Assembly (NCBI GenBank): GCA_002422685.1
Contig: DITC01000074.1
Coordinates: 1 to 18,710, forward strand
Direction of reading: 5' to 3'
DNA length: 18,710 bases
DNA from: Thauera sp. UBA6194
GTDB taxonomy: Bacteria > Pseudomonadota > Gammaproteobacteria > Burkholderiales > Rhodocyclaceae
Both the position numbers and the translations under genes were made by a program. Under the pieces are notes generated by a model. That model ran no database searches, was not told where the DNA came from, and saw nothing but the letters and a program-made list of their open reading frames with translations. Positions 1 through 8,455 of this stretch are shown in pieces (the first letter of the stretch is position 1; each line of letters starts with the position of its first letter).

Positions 1-111
1 CAGTTGGCGCACCAGTACCCAGTAGCTCAGTGCAATCAGCAGCGCGACCAAAGCGGCGCCGGTCAGTGTGATTTGAAGCGCGAGACGCGATGCGAGGCTG
101 AGTGGCTTCAA
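1..111 (-). CDS. N-terminal fragment of a sensor-type membrane protein (partial, runs off the left edge)
   Basis: Reading the minus strand from a TTG at 111-109 gives 37 open codons to the window edge. They begin L/M-K-P-L-S-L-A-S-R-L and continue into a strongly hydrophobic stretch at about residues 9-31 (LTGAALVALLIALSYW is its centre), then V-R-Q-L. A short basic lead followed by one membrane helix is typical of the start of bitopic sensors such as CusS-like histidine kinases, chemotaxis receptors or diguanylate cyclases; the fragment cannot tell these apart. The TTG is chosen because a GGAGG lies 7 nt upstream and no ATG is in frame nearby. The gene is divergent from narK and overlaps its apparent start by 10 bp. 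That overlap may mean that one or both genes lost their true 5' ends here. The membrane helix is seen directly; the function is inference. Confidence 0.45.
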   Translation of the reverse strand, partial: MKPLSLASRLALQITLTGAALVALLIALSYWVLVRQL

Positions 112-1658
112 GGCCGCGCCTCCATCTGTGGATCTCGATCCACAGCCTGCTGTGCGGCTTCGCGGTGTGGCTGATGTGGGGGCTGGTGACGGTGCAGATG
201 TCCAACGCCGGCTACCCGTTCAAGCCCGATGAGCTGTTTACGATCGCCGCGATCGCCGGCCTGTCGGGGGCGACGCTGCGCATTCCGGCCTCGTTCTTCA
301 TTCGCATCTGCGGCGGGCGCAACACGGTATGGCTGACCACGGCGCTGCTGATGATCCCGGCCGCGGGGGCGGGCTTCGCGTTGCAGAGTCTGGACACGCC
401 GCTGTGGGTGTTTCAGTTGCTGGCGCTGCTGTCGGGGATCGGCGGGGGCAACTTCGCGTGCTCGATGTCGAACATCTCGACCTTTTTCCCGCGCAGCCAG
501 CAGGGCACGGCGCTGGGCCTGAACGCGGGCCTGGGCAACTTCGGCGTGACCACGATGCAGGTGCTGATTCCGCTGGTGATGACGGCGGGGCTGTTCGGCG
601 CGCTCGCGGGCGACCCGATCCCGCTGGTCAAGGACTCGGCCTCGCTGATCGGCAAGATCACCGCGGGCACGCCGACCTTCGTGCAGAACGCCGGCTTCGT
701 GTGGCTGCTGCTGCTGGTGCCGCTGGCCGTGATCGGCTGGTTCGGCATGAACAATCTGCTCACCGTGTCGCCCAACATCGGCTCGACCGGGGCGGCGCTG
801 GGCAAGATCATCCTGTTCTACGGCATCGCGCTGGTAGTGTCGGCGATCGGCCTGTACCTGTACCTGCCGAGCGGGCTGGGCGTGCTCTCGGGCGGCGGCA
901 TGTGGATCATGCTGCCGCTGGTGATCCTGGGCACGCTGTATGGCATGAAGGCGGTGGCCAGCGGCGAGATGAAGGCGAACCTGAACAAGCAGTTCGCGAT
1001 CTTTCGCAACAAGCACACCTGGTCGATGACCGCGCTCTACGTGGTGACCTTCGGCTCGTTCATCGGCTTCTCGATGGCGCTGCCGCTGTCGATCACGGTG
1101 ATCTTCGGCAACACCCACGTGCTCGACCCGGCCACCCAGGCCTGGGTGCACGCCAAGAACCCGAACGCGCCCTCGGCGCTGATGTTCGCCTGGATCGGCC
1201 CCTTCGTGGGCGCGCTGATCCGTCCGGTGGGCGGCTGGATCTCGGACAAGCTGGGCGGCTCGATCGTGACCCAGTGGATCTCGATCGTGCTCGTGATCGC
1301 CTCGGCGGTGACTGGCTACGTGATGTTCCTGGCCTACCACTCGGCCACACCCGAAGAGTACTTCTTCGTGTTCATGGCGCTGTTCGTGGTGCTGTTCGCG
1401 GCCTCGGGCATCGGCAACGGCTCGACCTTCCGCACCGTGGGCTACGTGTTCGACAAGGACGAGCGCGGCCCGGTGCTGGGCTGGACCTCGGCGGTGGCGG
1501 CGTACGGCTCGTTCATCGCCCCGGTGGTGATCGGCGGCCAGATCAAGGCCGGCACGCCCGAATACGCGATGTACGGCTTCGCGGTGTTCTACGCCATCTG
1601 CGTGGTGCTCAACTGGTGGTTCTACCTGCGCAAGGGTGCGTATATCAAGAATCCTTGA
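102..1658 (+). CDS. narK: NarK-family nitrate/nitrite transporter, apparently short at its N-terminus
   Basis: This is a major facilitator superfamily inner-membrane transporter of about 12 helices that exchanges or imports nitrate and nitrite and supplies NarG. Family marks include GLSGATLRIP with Arg60 and ALIRPVGGWISDKLGG with Arg374, the likely counterparts of the two substrate-binding arginines of E. coli NarK. It also has the glycine-rich nitrate signatures GGGNFACSMSNIS and GIGNGSTFRTVG. At 518 residues it resembles NarK2-type proteins of denitrifiers. The frame is closed by TGA at 99-101, so the only start before helix 1 is GTG at 102, which has no clear ribosome site. NarK2 proteins as I recall them have some 25-35 residues, often with an FW...G...A.RNLWIS pattern, before helix 1; here only about 8 precede LWISIHSLL. 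A 5' truncation or rearrangement is therefore possible. The gene sits 91 bp upstream of narG in the same direction, so co-transcription is likely. Confidence 0.88.
   Translation: MASRPRLHLWISIHSLLCGFAVWLMWGLVTVQMSNAGYPFKPDELFTIAAIAGLSGATLRIPASFFIRICGGRNTVWLTTALLMIPAAGAGFALQSLDTPLWVFQLLALLSGIGGGNFACSMSNISTFFPRSQQGTALGLNAGLGNFGVTTMQVLIPLVMTAGLFGALAGDPIPLVKDSASLIGKITAGTPTFVQNAGFVWLLLLVPLAVIGWFGMNNLLTVSPNIGSTGAALGKIILFYGIALVVSAIGLYLYLPSGLGVLSGGGMWIMLPLVILGTLYGMKAVASGEMKANLNKQFAIFRNKHTWSMTALYVVTFGSFIGFSMALPLSITVIFGNTHVLDPATQAWVHAKNPNAPSALMFAWIGPFVGALIRPVGGWISDKLGGSIVTQWISIVLVIASAVTGYVMFLAYHSATPEEYFFVFMALFVVLFAASGIGNGSTFRTVGYVFDKDERGPVLGWTSAVAAYGSFIAPVVIGGQIKAGTPEYAMYGFAVFYAICVVLNWWFYLRKGAYIKNP
119..123 (-). 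promoter_or_regulatory. Shine-Dalgarno GGAGG for the minus-strand TTG start
   Basis: The minus strand reads GGAGG, then 7 nt, then TTG at 111-109. It lies inside the first codons of narK on the other strand. It is the main support for the unusual TTG start of the left-edge gene, but a chance match is possible because it is only 5 bases long. Confidence 0.35.
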
Positions 1659-1749
1659 TTTATCAATCGATTAGCGGGTTTCATTTTTAATTTTAGGGTT
1701 TTACTGATCGCGCTTGACGTAAGAAGCGACGACTTGAGAGGAGCAAACC

Positions 1750-4700
1750 ATGAGTCATTTTCTCGATCGCCTGAGGTTTTTCGACCAGGTCAAAGACACC
1801 TTCTCGAACGGGCACGGCATCGTCACCAATGAAGACCGCAACTGGGAGGATGCCTACCGCAACCGCTGGCGCCACGACAAGGTGGTGCGCTCCACCCACG
1901 GCGTGAACTGCACGGGCGGCTGTTCGTGGAAGATCTTCGTCAAGAACGGCCTGGTGTCGTTCGAGATGCAGCAGACCGACTACCCGCGCACCCGCGAGGA
2001 TCTGCCCAACCACGAGCCGCGCGGCTGCCAGCGTGGCGCCTCGTTCTCGTGGTATCTGTACTCGCCGCACCGCATCAAGTACCCGATGATCCGTGGTCGC
2101 CTGCTCGATCTGTACCGCGCCGAGCGCAAGGCGGGTCGTGATCCGGTCGAGGCCTGGGAGGCCATCCAGAAAGACCCCGCCAAGCGCGAGAAGTACGTGC
2201 ACGTGCGTGGCCTGGGCGGCTTCGTGCGCACCAACTGGGATGAAGTCACCGAGATCATCGCAGCGGCCAACGTCTACACGATCAAGAAGTGGGGCCCGGA
2301 CCGCATCTACGGTTTCTCGCCGATTCCCGCGATGTCGATGATCTCGTACGCCGCCGGCTCGCGTTACCTGTCGCTGATCGGTGCCGCCTGCGGTTCGTTC
2401 TACGACTGGTACTGTGACCTGCCCGCTGCCTCGCCGCAGACCTGGGGCGAGCAGACCGACGTGCCCGAGGCCGCCGACTGGTACAACTCGACCTACCTGA
2501 TCATCACCGGCGCCAACCTGCCGATGACCCGCACGCCCGACGCCCACTTCGCCACCGAAGTGCGCTACAAGGGCACCAAGATCGTGTCGATGGCGCCGGA
2601 CTACGCCGAGTACGTCAAGTTCGCCGACCTGTGGATGCCGGTCAAGCAGGGCACCGACGCCGCCGCCTTCCTGGCCATGGGCCACGTCGCGCTCAAGGAA
2701 TTCCTGGTCGAGAAGCAGGACCCGTACTTCACCGAGTACGCACGCAAGTACACCGACCTGCCGATGCAGGTCTTGCTGCGCCAGCATGGCGAGGGCTACG
2801 TCTCCGACCGCAACCTGCGCGCTTCGGACTTCGACGACAACCTCGGCGAGGCCAACAACCCCGAGTGGAAGACCATCGTCTTCGACAAGAAGAGCGGTCG
2901 CTTCATTGCGCCCAACGGCTCGATCGGCTTCCGCTGGGGCGAGGACGGCAAGTGGAACCTGCTCGAGCAGGCCGGTGCCGACCAGGCCGAGACCGAAGCC
3001 GAGCTCACCTGCATCGACAGTCGCGACGAGGTCGTCTCGGTCGGCTTCCCGCACTTCGTGCCGGGCGAGCCCGAGCTGCTGTACCGCAACGTGCCGGTGC
3101 GCCGGATCAAGCTCGCCAGTGGCGAAGAAGCGTTCGTCGCCTCGGTGTTCGACATGCAGGTCGCGCAGTACGGTATCGATCGCGGTCTGGGTGGCGGCAA
3201 CGTGGCCTCGTCCTACGACGACGACAGCGTGGCCTATACCCCGGCCTGGGCCGCCAAGCAGACCGGCGTGAAGGCTGCCGATCTGGAGCGCACCGGCCGC
3301 GAGTTCGCCGACAACGCCTCCAAGACCAAGGGCAAGTCCATGGTCATCATGGGCGCGGCGATCAACCACTGGTACCACAACGACCTCGCCTACCGCGCGA
3401 TCATGAACCTGCTGCACATGTGCGGCTGCGTGGGTCAGACCGGTGGTGGCTGGGCGCACTACGTGGGTCAGGAGAAGCTGCGTCCGCAGGCCGGCTGGGC
3501 GCCGATCGCGTTCGCGCTCGACTGGCAGCGTCCCCCGCGTCACATGAACTCGACCTCGTTCTGGTACTTCCACACCGACCAGTGGCGCTACGAGACGATC
3601 GACGCCGACGCGCTGTTGACGCCGGCCGGTCCGAACCGCAACAAGGGCTCCTCGCTCGCCGACTACAACGTCAAGGCCGTGCGCATGGGCTGGCTGCCGT
3701 GTGCGCCGCATTTCAACCGCAACCCGATCGAACTGGCCGAGGAAGCTGCCAAGGCCGGTGCCACCGACGAGGCGAGCGTGTCGAAGTACGTGGTCGACCA
3801 GCTCAAGTCGGGCGCGCTCGACGTGTCCTTCGCCGACCCGGACGCCGAGGAGAACTGGCCGCGCAACCTGATCGTGTGGCGTGCCAACCTGATCGGCTCG
3901 TCGGCCAAGGGCCACGAGTACTTCCTCAAGCACCTGCTGGGCGCGCAGAACGGCGTGATGCAGGAAGGCGGCGCGGGCAACAACTGCAAGGAAGTGAAGT
4001 GGCGCGAGCATGGCCCCACCGGCAAGCTCGACTTGATGGTGGACATCAACTTCCGCCTCAACTCCACCGGCGCCTACTCGGACATCATCCTGCCGACGGC
4101 GACCTGGTACGAGAAGAACGACCTCAACACCACCGACATGCACCCCTTCATCCACCCGCTGGGTGAGGCGGTGACCCCGGGCTGGGAGTCGAAGTCCGAC
4201 TGGCAGATCTTCCGCACCCTGGCGAAGACCTTCACCGCGCTGGGCGCCAAGCACCTCGGCACCCGCAAGGACGTGGTCGCGCTGCCGATGCAGCACGACT
4301 CGCCGACCGAGCTCGCCACCCCGATGGGCGTGGGCAAGGACTGGAAGCACGGCGAGTGCGAGCCCATCCCGGGCAAGACCATGCCGATGCTCAAGCTCGT
4401 CGAGCGCGACTACGCGCAGATCTACAACAAGTACATCGCGCTCGGCCCGCTGATGGTCAAGCTGGGCAACAACATCAAGGGCATCGACTGGGATACCACC
4501 CAGGAATACGAAGAGCTCAAGAAGTGCAACTACCCGGTGCAGGTCGAGGGTGTCTCGAAGGGCATGCCCTCGCTCGAGGAAGACATCTACGTCTGCGACT
4601 CGGTCATGCGCATGGCGCCCGAGACCAACGGCGAGGTGGCGCACAAGTCGTGGAGCGCGCTGTCGAAGAAGACCGGCATCGATCACCACCACCTGTATGC

Positions 4701-5505
4701 CGGCCGTCACGAGGACAAGATCACCTTCCGCGACATCGTCGCCCAGCCGCGCAAGATCATCACCGCGCCCACCTGGTCCGGCATCGAGTCGGAGACCGTG
4801 TCCTACACCGCGGGCTACACCAACATCCACGAGCACATCCCGTTCCGTACCCTGACCGGCCGCGCGCACTTCTACCAGGACCACGAGTGGTTCCTCGACT
4901 TCGGCGAAGGCTTCTGCGCCTACAAGCCGCCGGTCGACCTGAAGGCGCATGAGAACGTGCCCGACAGCGTGCGTCGCAAGCCGCACCTGACCCTGTCGTG
5001 GATCACGCCGCACTCCAAGTGGGGCATCCACTCCAGCTACCAGGACACCCTGCGCATGCTGAACCTGTTCCGCGGCGGCCCGTACGTCTGGCTGTCGGAG
5101 GAAGAGGCCGCGAGCATCGGCATCAAGGACAACGACTGGGTCGAGGCGATCAACGCCAACGGTGCAACGGTGGCGCGTGCGGTGGTGTCGCAGCGCATCC
5201 CGCGCGGCATGGCGATCATGTACCACGCCCAGGAAAAGAACGTGAACGTGCCCGGCTCGAACAGCACCGGCAAGCGTGGCGGCATCCTCAACTCGGTCAC
5301 CCGCGTCATCGTCAAGCCCACCAACATGGTCGGCGGCTATGCGCAACTGGCCTACAGCTTCAACTACTACGGCACCGTCGGTTGCCAGCGTGACGAGGTC
5401 GTGGTGATCCACAAGATCGAGGACCAGGACATCGACTGGCTTGAGCGCCCGCTCACGCCCGAACGCGAAGCCCAGCGCAACCCCGTGGGCATCGGCAAGA
5501 AGTAA
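1750..5505 (+). CDS. narG: Respiratory nitrate reductase alpha subunit (catalytic)
   Basis: NarG reduces nitrate to nitrite at a Mo-bis(molybdopterin guanine dinucleotide) site on the cytoplasmic face of the membrane. The 1251 residues match E. coli NarG (1247) along the whole length. The N-terminal [4Fe-4S] cluster FS0 has its unusual histidine ligand: His50, Cys54, Cys58 and Cys93. The molybdenum ligand is Asp223 in YCDLPAASPQTWGEQTD. The start MSHFLDRLRFF aligns with E. coli MSKFLDRFRYF, a vestigial twin-arginine-like region that is not exported. ATG 1750 has AGGAG 6 nt upstream. The 91-bp gap after narK is AT-rich, but I could not define a convincing FNR box in it. narH follows 35 bp later. 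All key residues are present, so the gene appears functional. Confidence 0.98.
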   Translation: MSHFLDRLRFFDQVKDTFSNGHGIVTNEDRNWEDAYRNRWRHDKVVRSTHGVNCTGGCSWKIFVKNGLVSFEMQQTDYPRTREDLPNHEPRGCQRGASFSWYLYSPHRIKYPMIRGRLLDLYRAERKAGRDPVEAWEAIQKDPAKREKYVHVRGLGGFVRTNWDEVTEIIAAANVYTIKKWGPDRIYGFSPIPAMSMISYAAGSRYLSLIGAACGSFYDWYCDLPAASPQTWGEQTDVPEAADWYNSTYLIITGANLPMTRTPDAHFATEVRYKGTKIVSMAPDYAEYVKFADLWMPVKQGTDAAAFLAMGHVALKEFLVEKQDPYFTEYARKYTDLPMQVLLRQHGEGYVSDRNLRASDFDDNLGEANNPEWKTIVFDKKSGRFIAPNGSIGFRWGEDGKWNLLEQAGADQAETEAELTCIDSRDEVVSVGFPHFVPGEPELLYRNVPVRRIKLASGEEAFVASVFDMQVAQYGIDRGLGGGNVASSYDDDSVAYTPAWAAKQTGVKAADLERTGREFADNASKTKGKSMVIMGAAINHWYHNDLAYRAIMNLLHMCGCVGQTGGGWAHYVGQEKLRPQAGWAPIAFALDWQRPPRHMNSTSFWYFHTDQWRYETIDADALLTPAGPNRNKGSSLADYNVKAVRMGWLPCAPHFNRNPIELAEEAAKAGATDEASVSKYVVDQLKSGALDVSFADPDAEENWPRNLIVWRANLIGSSAKGHEYFLKHLLGAQNGVMQEGGAGNNCKEVKWREHGPTGKLDLMVDINFRLNSTGAYSDIILPTATWYEKNDLNTTDMHPFIHPLGEAVTPGWESKSDWQIFRTLAKTFTALGAKHLGTRKDVVALPMQHDSPTELATPMGVGKDWKHGECEPIPGKTMPMLKLVERDYAQIYNKYIALGPLMVKLGNNIKGIDWDTTQEYEELKKCNYPVQVEGVSKGMPSLEEDIYVCDSVMRMAPETNGEVAHKSWSALSKKTGIDHHHLYAGRHEDKITFRDIVAQPRKIITAPTWSGIESETVSYTAGYTNIHEHIPFRTLTGRAHFYQDHEWFLDFGEGFCAYKPPVDLKAHENVPDSVRRKPHLTLSWITPHSKWGIHSSYQDTLRMLNLFRGGPYVWLSEEEAASIGIKDNDWVEAINANGATVARAVVSQRIPRGMAIMYHAQEKNVNVPGSNSTGKRGGILNSVTRVIVKPTNMVGGYAQLAYSFNYYGTVGCQRDEVVVIHKIEDQDIDWLERPLTPEREAQRNPVGIGKK

Positions 5506-5540
5506 GCGCCGGCTCGAGACCAGACATTCAGGAGAAACAC

Positions 5541-7112
5541 ATGAAAATCCGCGCGCAATTCGCGATGGTGTTCAACCTCGACAAGTGCATCGGTTGCCAC
5601 ACCTGCTCGGTGACCTGCAAGAACGTGTGGACCAACCGCAAGGGCGTCGAGTACGCCTGGTTCAACAACGTCGAGTCCAAGCCCGGTATCGGTTACCCGA
5701 AGGAATGGGAGAACCAGGAAAAGTGGAAGGGCGGCTGGACCAAACTCAACGGCAAGCTCGAGCTCAAGGCCGGTGGCCGCCTGAAGAAGATCGTGCAGAT
5801 CTTCTCCAACCCCAACCTGCCCGAGATCGACGACTACTACGAGCCCTTCACCTACGACTACGCCCATCTGCAGAACGCGCCGCTGTCCGAGGCCGCGCCG
5901 ACCGCCCGTCCGGTGTCGCAGATCACCGGCGAGAAGATGGACAAGATCACCTGGGGCCCGAACTGGGAAGACGACCTCGCCGGCGAGTTCGCCTCCCGTG
6001 CTCGTGACAAGAACTTCTCCAACATGGAGAAGGAAATGTACAAGCAGTTCGAAAACACCTTCCACATGTACCTGCCGCGTATCTGCAACCACTGCATCAA
6101 CCCGGCATGCGTGGCCTCCTGCCCGTCCGGCGCGCTGTACAAGCGCGAGGAAGACGGCATCGTGCTCGCCGACCAGGACCGCTGCCGCGGCTGGCGGATG
6201 TGTATCTCGGGCTGCCCGTACAAGAAGGTGTTCTTCAACTGGGAATCGTCGAAGGCCGAGAAGTGCGTGGGCTGCTACCCGCGCGTCGAGAACGGCATGC
6301 CGACCGTCTGCTCCGAGTCGTGCGTGGGCCGCATCCGCTATAACGGCATCATCCTGTACGACGCCGACAAGATCCTCGACGCCGCCAGCACGGACAACGA
6401 GCAGGACCTGTACAAGGCCCACCTCGACATGTTCGTCGATCCCTTCGACCCGGCCGTGATCGCCCAGGCCAAGAAGGACGGTATCACCGACGACTGGATC
6501 CTCGCCGCGCAGAAGTCGCCCATCTACAAGATGGCCGTGCAGTGGAAGATCGCCTTCCCGCTGCACCCCGAGTACCGCACGCTGCCGATGATCTGGTACG
6601 TGCCGCCGCTCTCGCCGGTGCAGTCGCAGATCGACCAGAAGGCCCTGCCGACCGAGGCCGACGGCGTGATCCCGAAGGCCTCCGCGATGCGCCTGCCGGT
6701 CAAGTACCTCGCCAACCTGATGACCGCGGGCCGTGAGCAGCCGATCATCGACGCGCTCAACCGCATGATCGCGATGCGTTCGTACCAGCGTTCGGTGCAC
6801 GTCGAGGGCAAGGCCGACATGCGCGCGCTCGACGCCGTGGGCATGACCGAGGACATGGCCAAAGAGATGTATCGCTACCTCGCGATCGCGAACTACGAAG
6901 ACCGCTTCGTCATTCCGACCTCGAAGGAAGAGATGCGCCTCGAGGACTACCACGGCTTCCAGGGCCAGGCGGGCTTCAGCTTCGGCAGCGCGGCGTCGGT
7001 GGGCATGTCGCCCAACTCGCTGTTCCCCGAGCGCCGCAAGGATTCGATGGAGCCGCGCAAGCTGGCCCCGCACGCCGACGAGACGCACGACGTCACCGGC
7101 GAACGCTACTGA
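5541..7112 (+). CDS. narH: Respiratory nitrate reductase beta subunit (Fe-S electron transfer)
   Basis: NarH carries four Fe-S clusters that pass electrons from the NarI hemes to NarG. Four cysteine groups are visible in the expected order: Cys16/19/22/26 (CIGCHTCSVTC), Cys182/185/190/194, Cys215/221/225 with Trp218 in place of a fourth cysteine, and Cys242/245/257/261. The Trp substitution in CRGWRMC is the hallmark of the [3Fe-4S] cluster. The spacing matches E. coli NarH with a shift of two residues after the first group. At 523 residues it is near the usual 510-515. The start ATG has AGGAG about 8 nt upstream. It lies 35 bp after narG and 15 bp before narJ, in one evident operon. Confidence 0.98.
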   Translation: MKIRAQFAMVFNLDKCIGCHTCSVTCKNVWTNRKGVEYAWFNNVESKPGIGYPKEWENQEKWKGGWTKLNGKLELKAGGRLKKIVQIFSNPNLPEIDDYYEPFTYDYAHLQNAPLSEAAPTARPVSQITGEKMDKITWGPNWEDDLAGEFASRARDKNFSNMEKEMYKQFENTFHMYLPRICNHCINPACVASCPSGALYKREEDGIVLADQDRCRGWRMCISGCPYKKVFFNWESSKAEKCVGCYPRVENGMPTVCSESCVGRIRYNGIILYDADKILDAASTDNEQDLYKAHLDMFVDPFDPAVIAQAKKDGITDDWILAAQKSPIYKMAVQWKIAFPLHPEYRTLPMIWYVPPLSPVQSQIDQKALPTEADGVIPKASAMRLPVKYLANLMTAGREQPIIDALNRMIAMRSYQRSVHVEGKADMRALDAVGMTEDMAKEMYRYLAIANYEDRFVIPTSKEEMRLEDYHGFQGQAGFSFGSAASVGMSPNSLFPERRKDSMEPRKLAPHADETHDVTGERY

Positions 7113-7127
7113 GGAGGCAAAAAAACA

Positions 7128-7676
7128 ATGCAGACCTACAAGCTGCTTGCCATGCTGCTCGACTATCCGGGCGGCGAGATCGTCGGCGACCTGCGTGATG
7201 CAGTCGCCGACCAGGGCGGCGCGCTGGGTCTGGTCCGCTCGGTGGACACCGACAAGGTGTTCACCGAGGCAGAGCACGCCAGCATCGCCGGTTTCATCGA
7301 CTGGATGCTGGCGCAGGACCAGACCGAGCTCGAGGGGCGTTTCGTCAAGACCTTCGACATGACGCCCGAGCACAGCCTGCACCTGACACACCACGTCTTC
7401 GGCGACGACAAGAACCGCGGCCCCGCACTCATCGACCTGTCGGAGTTCTACAAGTCCTACGGTCTCCAGCACGATGAGCACGAGATCCCGGACTACCTGC
7501 CGATGATGATGGAGTTCGTGTCGCAACTCGAGGAGACCGAGGCCCGCGTGTTCCTGACCGACGCGGTCAAGGTGTTCAACGTGCTTGCGACCAACCTGGA
7601 AAAAGCGGAGAGCCCGTATGCAGCGCTCGTCCGCGTGATCGAAAACCACAGCTCGCTGGCCCGCCTGGCCGCCTGA
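7128..7676 (+). CDS. narJ: Nitrate reductase assembly chaperone NarJ
   Basis: NarJ is a cytoplasmic chaperone of the TorD/NarJ family. It binds the NarG N-terminus, guides Mo cofactor and Fe-S insertion, and is not part of the final enzyme. The all-helical sequence begins MQTYKLLAMLLDYPG and includes the family-typical FDMTPEHSLHLTHHVFGDD and LSEFYKSYGL blocks, followed by DYLPMMMEFVSQL. At 182 residues it is shorter than E. coli NarJ (236); the difference is at the C-terminus, which is common in other proteobacteria. GAGGAG precedes the ATG and overlaps the stop of narH (TGAGGAGG). narI begins 10 bp downstream, so the position between narH and narI is the canonical one. Confidence 0.95.
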   Translation: MQTYKLLAMLLDYPGGEIVGDLRDAVADQGGALGLVRSVDTDKVFTEAEHASIAGFIDWMLAQDQTELEGRFVKTFDMTPEHSLHLTHHVFGDDKNRGPALIDLSEFYKSYGLQHDEHEIPDYLPMMMEFVSQLEETEARVFLTDAVKVFNVLATNLEKAESPYAALVRVIENHSSLARLAA

Positions 7677-7686
7677 GGAGAAGAAG

Positions 7687-8373
7687 ATGTCTCTGTGCAA
7701 TCTGCTTTTCGGGGTCTACCCGTACATCGCACTGACCGTATTCGTGATCGGTAGCTGGATCCGTTACGACAACGAGCAGTACACCTGGAAGACCGACTCG
7801 TCGCAGCTGCTCTCCAAGCAAGGCATGATGCTTGCGAGCAACCTGTTCCATATCGGCATCATCATGCTGTTCCTTGGCCACTTCGCGGGCCTGGTGCTGC
7901 CGCATGGACTGTGGTTGGCGCTCGGGATCTCCGATCTCGCGCACCAGTGGATCGCGCTCACCGCTGGCGCGATCTTCGGGATCACCTGCCTGGTCGGTGG
8001 CGCCATGCTGTGGTATCGCCGCATGTACAACCCGCGCGTGCGCATCAACAGCCGTCGTACCGACGTGTTCATCATCAGCTGGCTGATGGTCACGCTGATC
8101 ATCGGGCTGCTGACCGTGCCGTTCTCGATTGGGCATGCCAACAAGGGCGACCCCGCGGTGATGCTCGCGCTGGCCGAGTGGGTCAAGAGCATCCTGCTGC
8201 TCAACCCGCAGCCGCAGCTGATGGAGCAGGTCGATCCGATCTTCCGCCTGCACATCTTCTTCGGTCTGACGGTGTTCCTGGTGTTCCCCTTCACCCGTCT
8301 GGTGCACATCCTCACCGCGCCGTTCAACTACCTGACGCGCGCCTACCAGATCGTCCGCACCAAGCGCGCCTGA
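7687..8373 (+). CDS. narI: Respiratory nitrate reductase gamma subunit (cytochrome b)
   Basis: NarI anchors the complex in the inner membrane, oxidises quinol on the periplasmic side and passes electrons through two b hemes to NarH. The 228-residue protein has five predicted membrane helices. The four heme ligands appear at His55 and His65 (NLFHIGIIM and LGHFAGL) and at His189 and His207 (RLHIFFG and RLVHIL). The 10- and 18-residue spacings equal those of E. coli NarI (56/66 and 187/205). The start ATG follows GAGGAG, which overlaps the narJ stop. It is the last structural gene; a strong hairpin starts 17 bp after its stop codon. Confidence 0.97.
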   Translation: MSLCNLLFGVYPYIALTVFVIGSWIRYDNEQYTWKTDSSQLLSKQGMMLASNLFHIGIIMLFLGHFAGLVLPHGLWLALGISDLAHQWIALTAGAIFGITCLVGGAMLWYRRMYNPRVRINSRRTDVFIISWLMVTLIIGLLTVPFSIGHANKGDPAVMLALAEWVKSILLLNPQPQLMEQVDPIFRLHIFFGLTVFLVFPFTRLVHILTAPFNYLTRAYQIVRTKRA

Positions 8374-8389
8374 GGCAGGCGCCGGCCAG

Positions 8390-8428
8390 GGCAGGACATG
8401 CGGCCTTCGCGGCGCATGTCTTGCCTTT
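8390..8428 (+). terminator. Hairpin between narI and narX (terminator or attenuator)
   Basis: Arms GGCAGGACATGCG (8390-8402) and CGCATGTCTTGCC (8413-8425) pair over 13 bp with one mismatch that is a G-U wobble in RNA. Two more C-G pairs can form inside if a G bulges, leaving a TTCGC loop. Only TTT follows (8426-8428), so it is a weak intrinsic terminator by classical criteria. It may lower read-through from narGHJI into narXL or protect the 3' end of the narI transcript. Confidence 0.6.
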
Positions 8429-8455
8429 GGCGTGGTTTGCCCCTAGCGTTCGCGC

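Noticed and set aside
1655..1666. FNR/ANR-like box TTGAT..ATCAA at the end of narK
   Set aside because: The spacer is 2 bp, not the 4 bp of the FNR consensus, and it overlaps the narK stop codon. It is probably a chance match in AT-rich sequence.
1702..1708. NarL-type heptamer TACTGAT before narG
   Set aside because: It deviates from the TACYYMT consensus at one position, and no second heptamer in suitable arrangement is visible nearby.
1693..5412. A 1239-codon open frame on the minus strand antisense to narG
   Set aside because: Its product is Val/Leu/Arg/His/Asp-rich with no recognisable domain, and it lies opposite a gene that matches NarG throughout. Strong G/C bias at third codon positions removes stop codons from the antisense frame. 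A similar 777-codon frame opposite narH/narJ has the same explanation.
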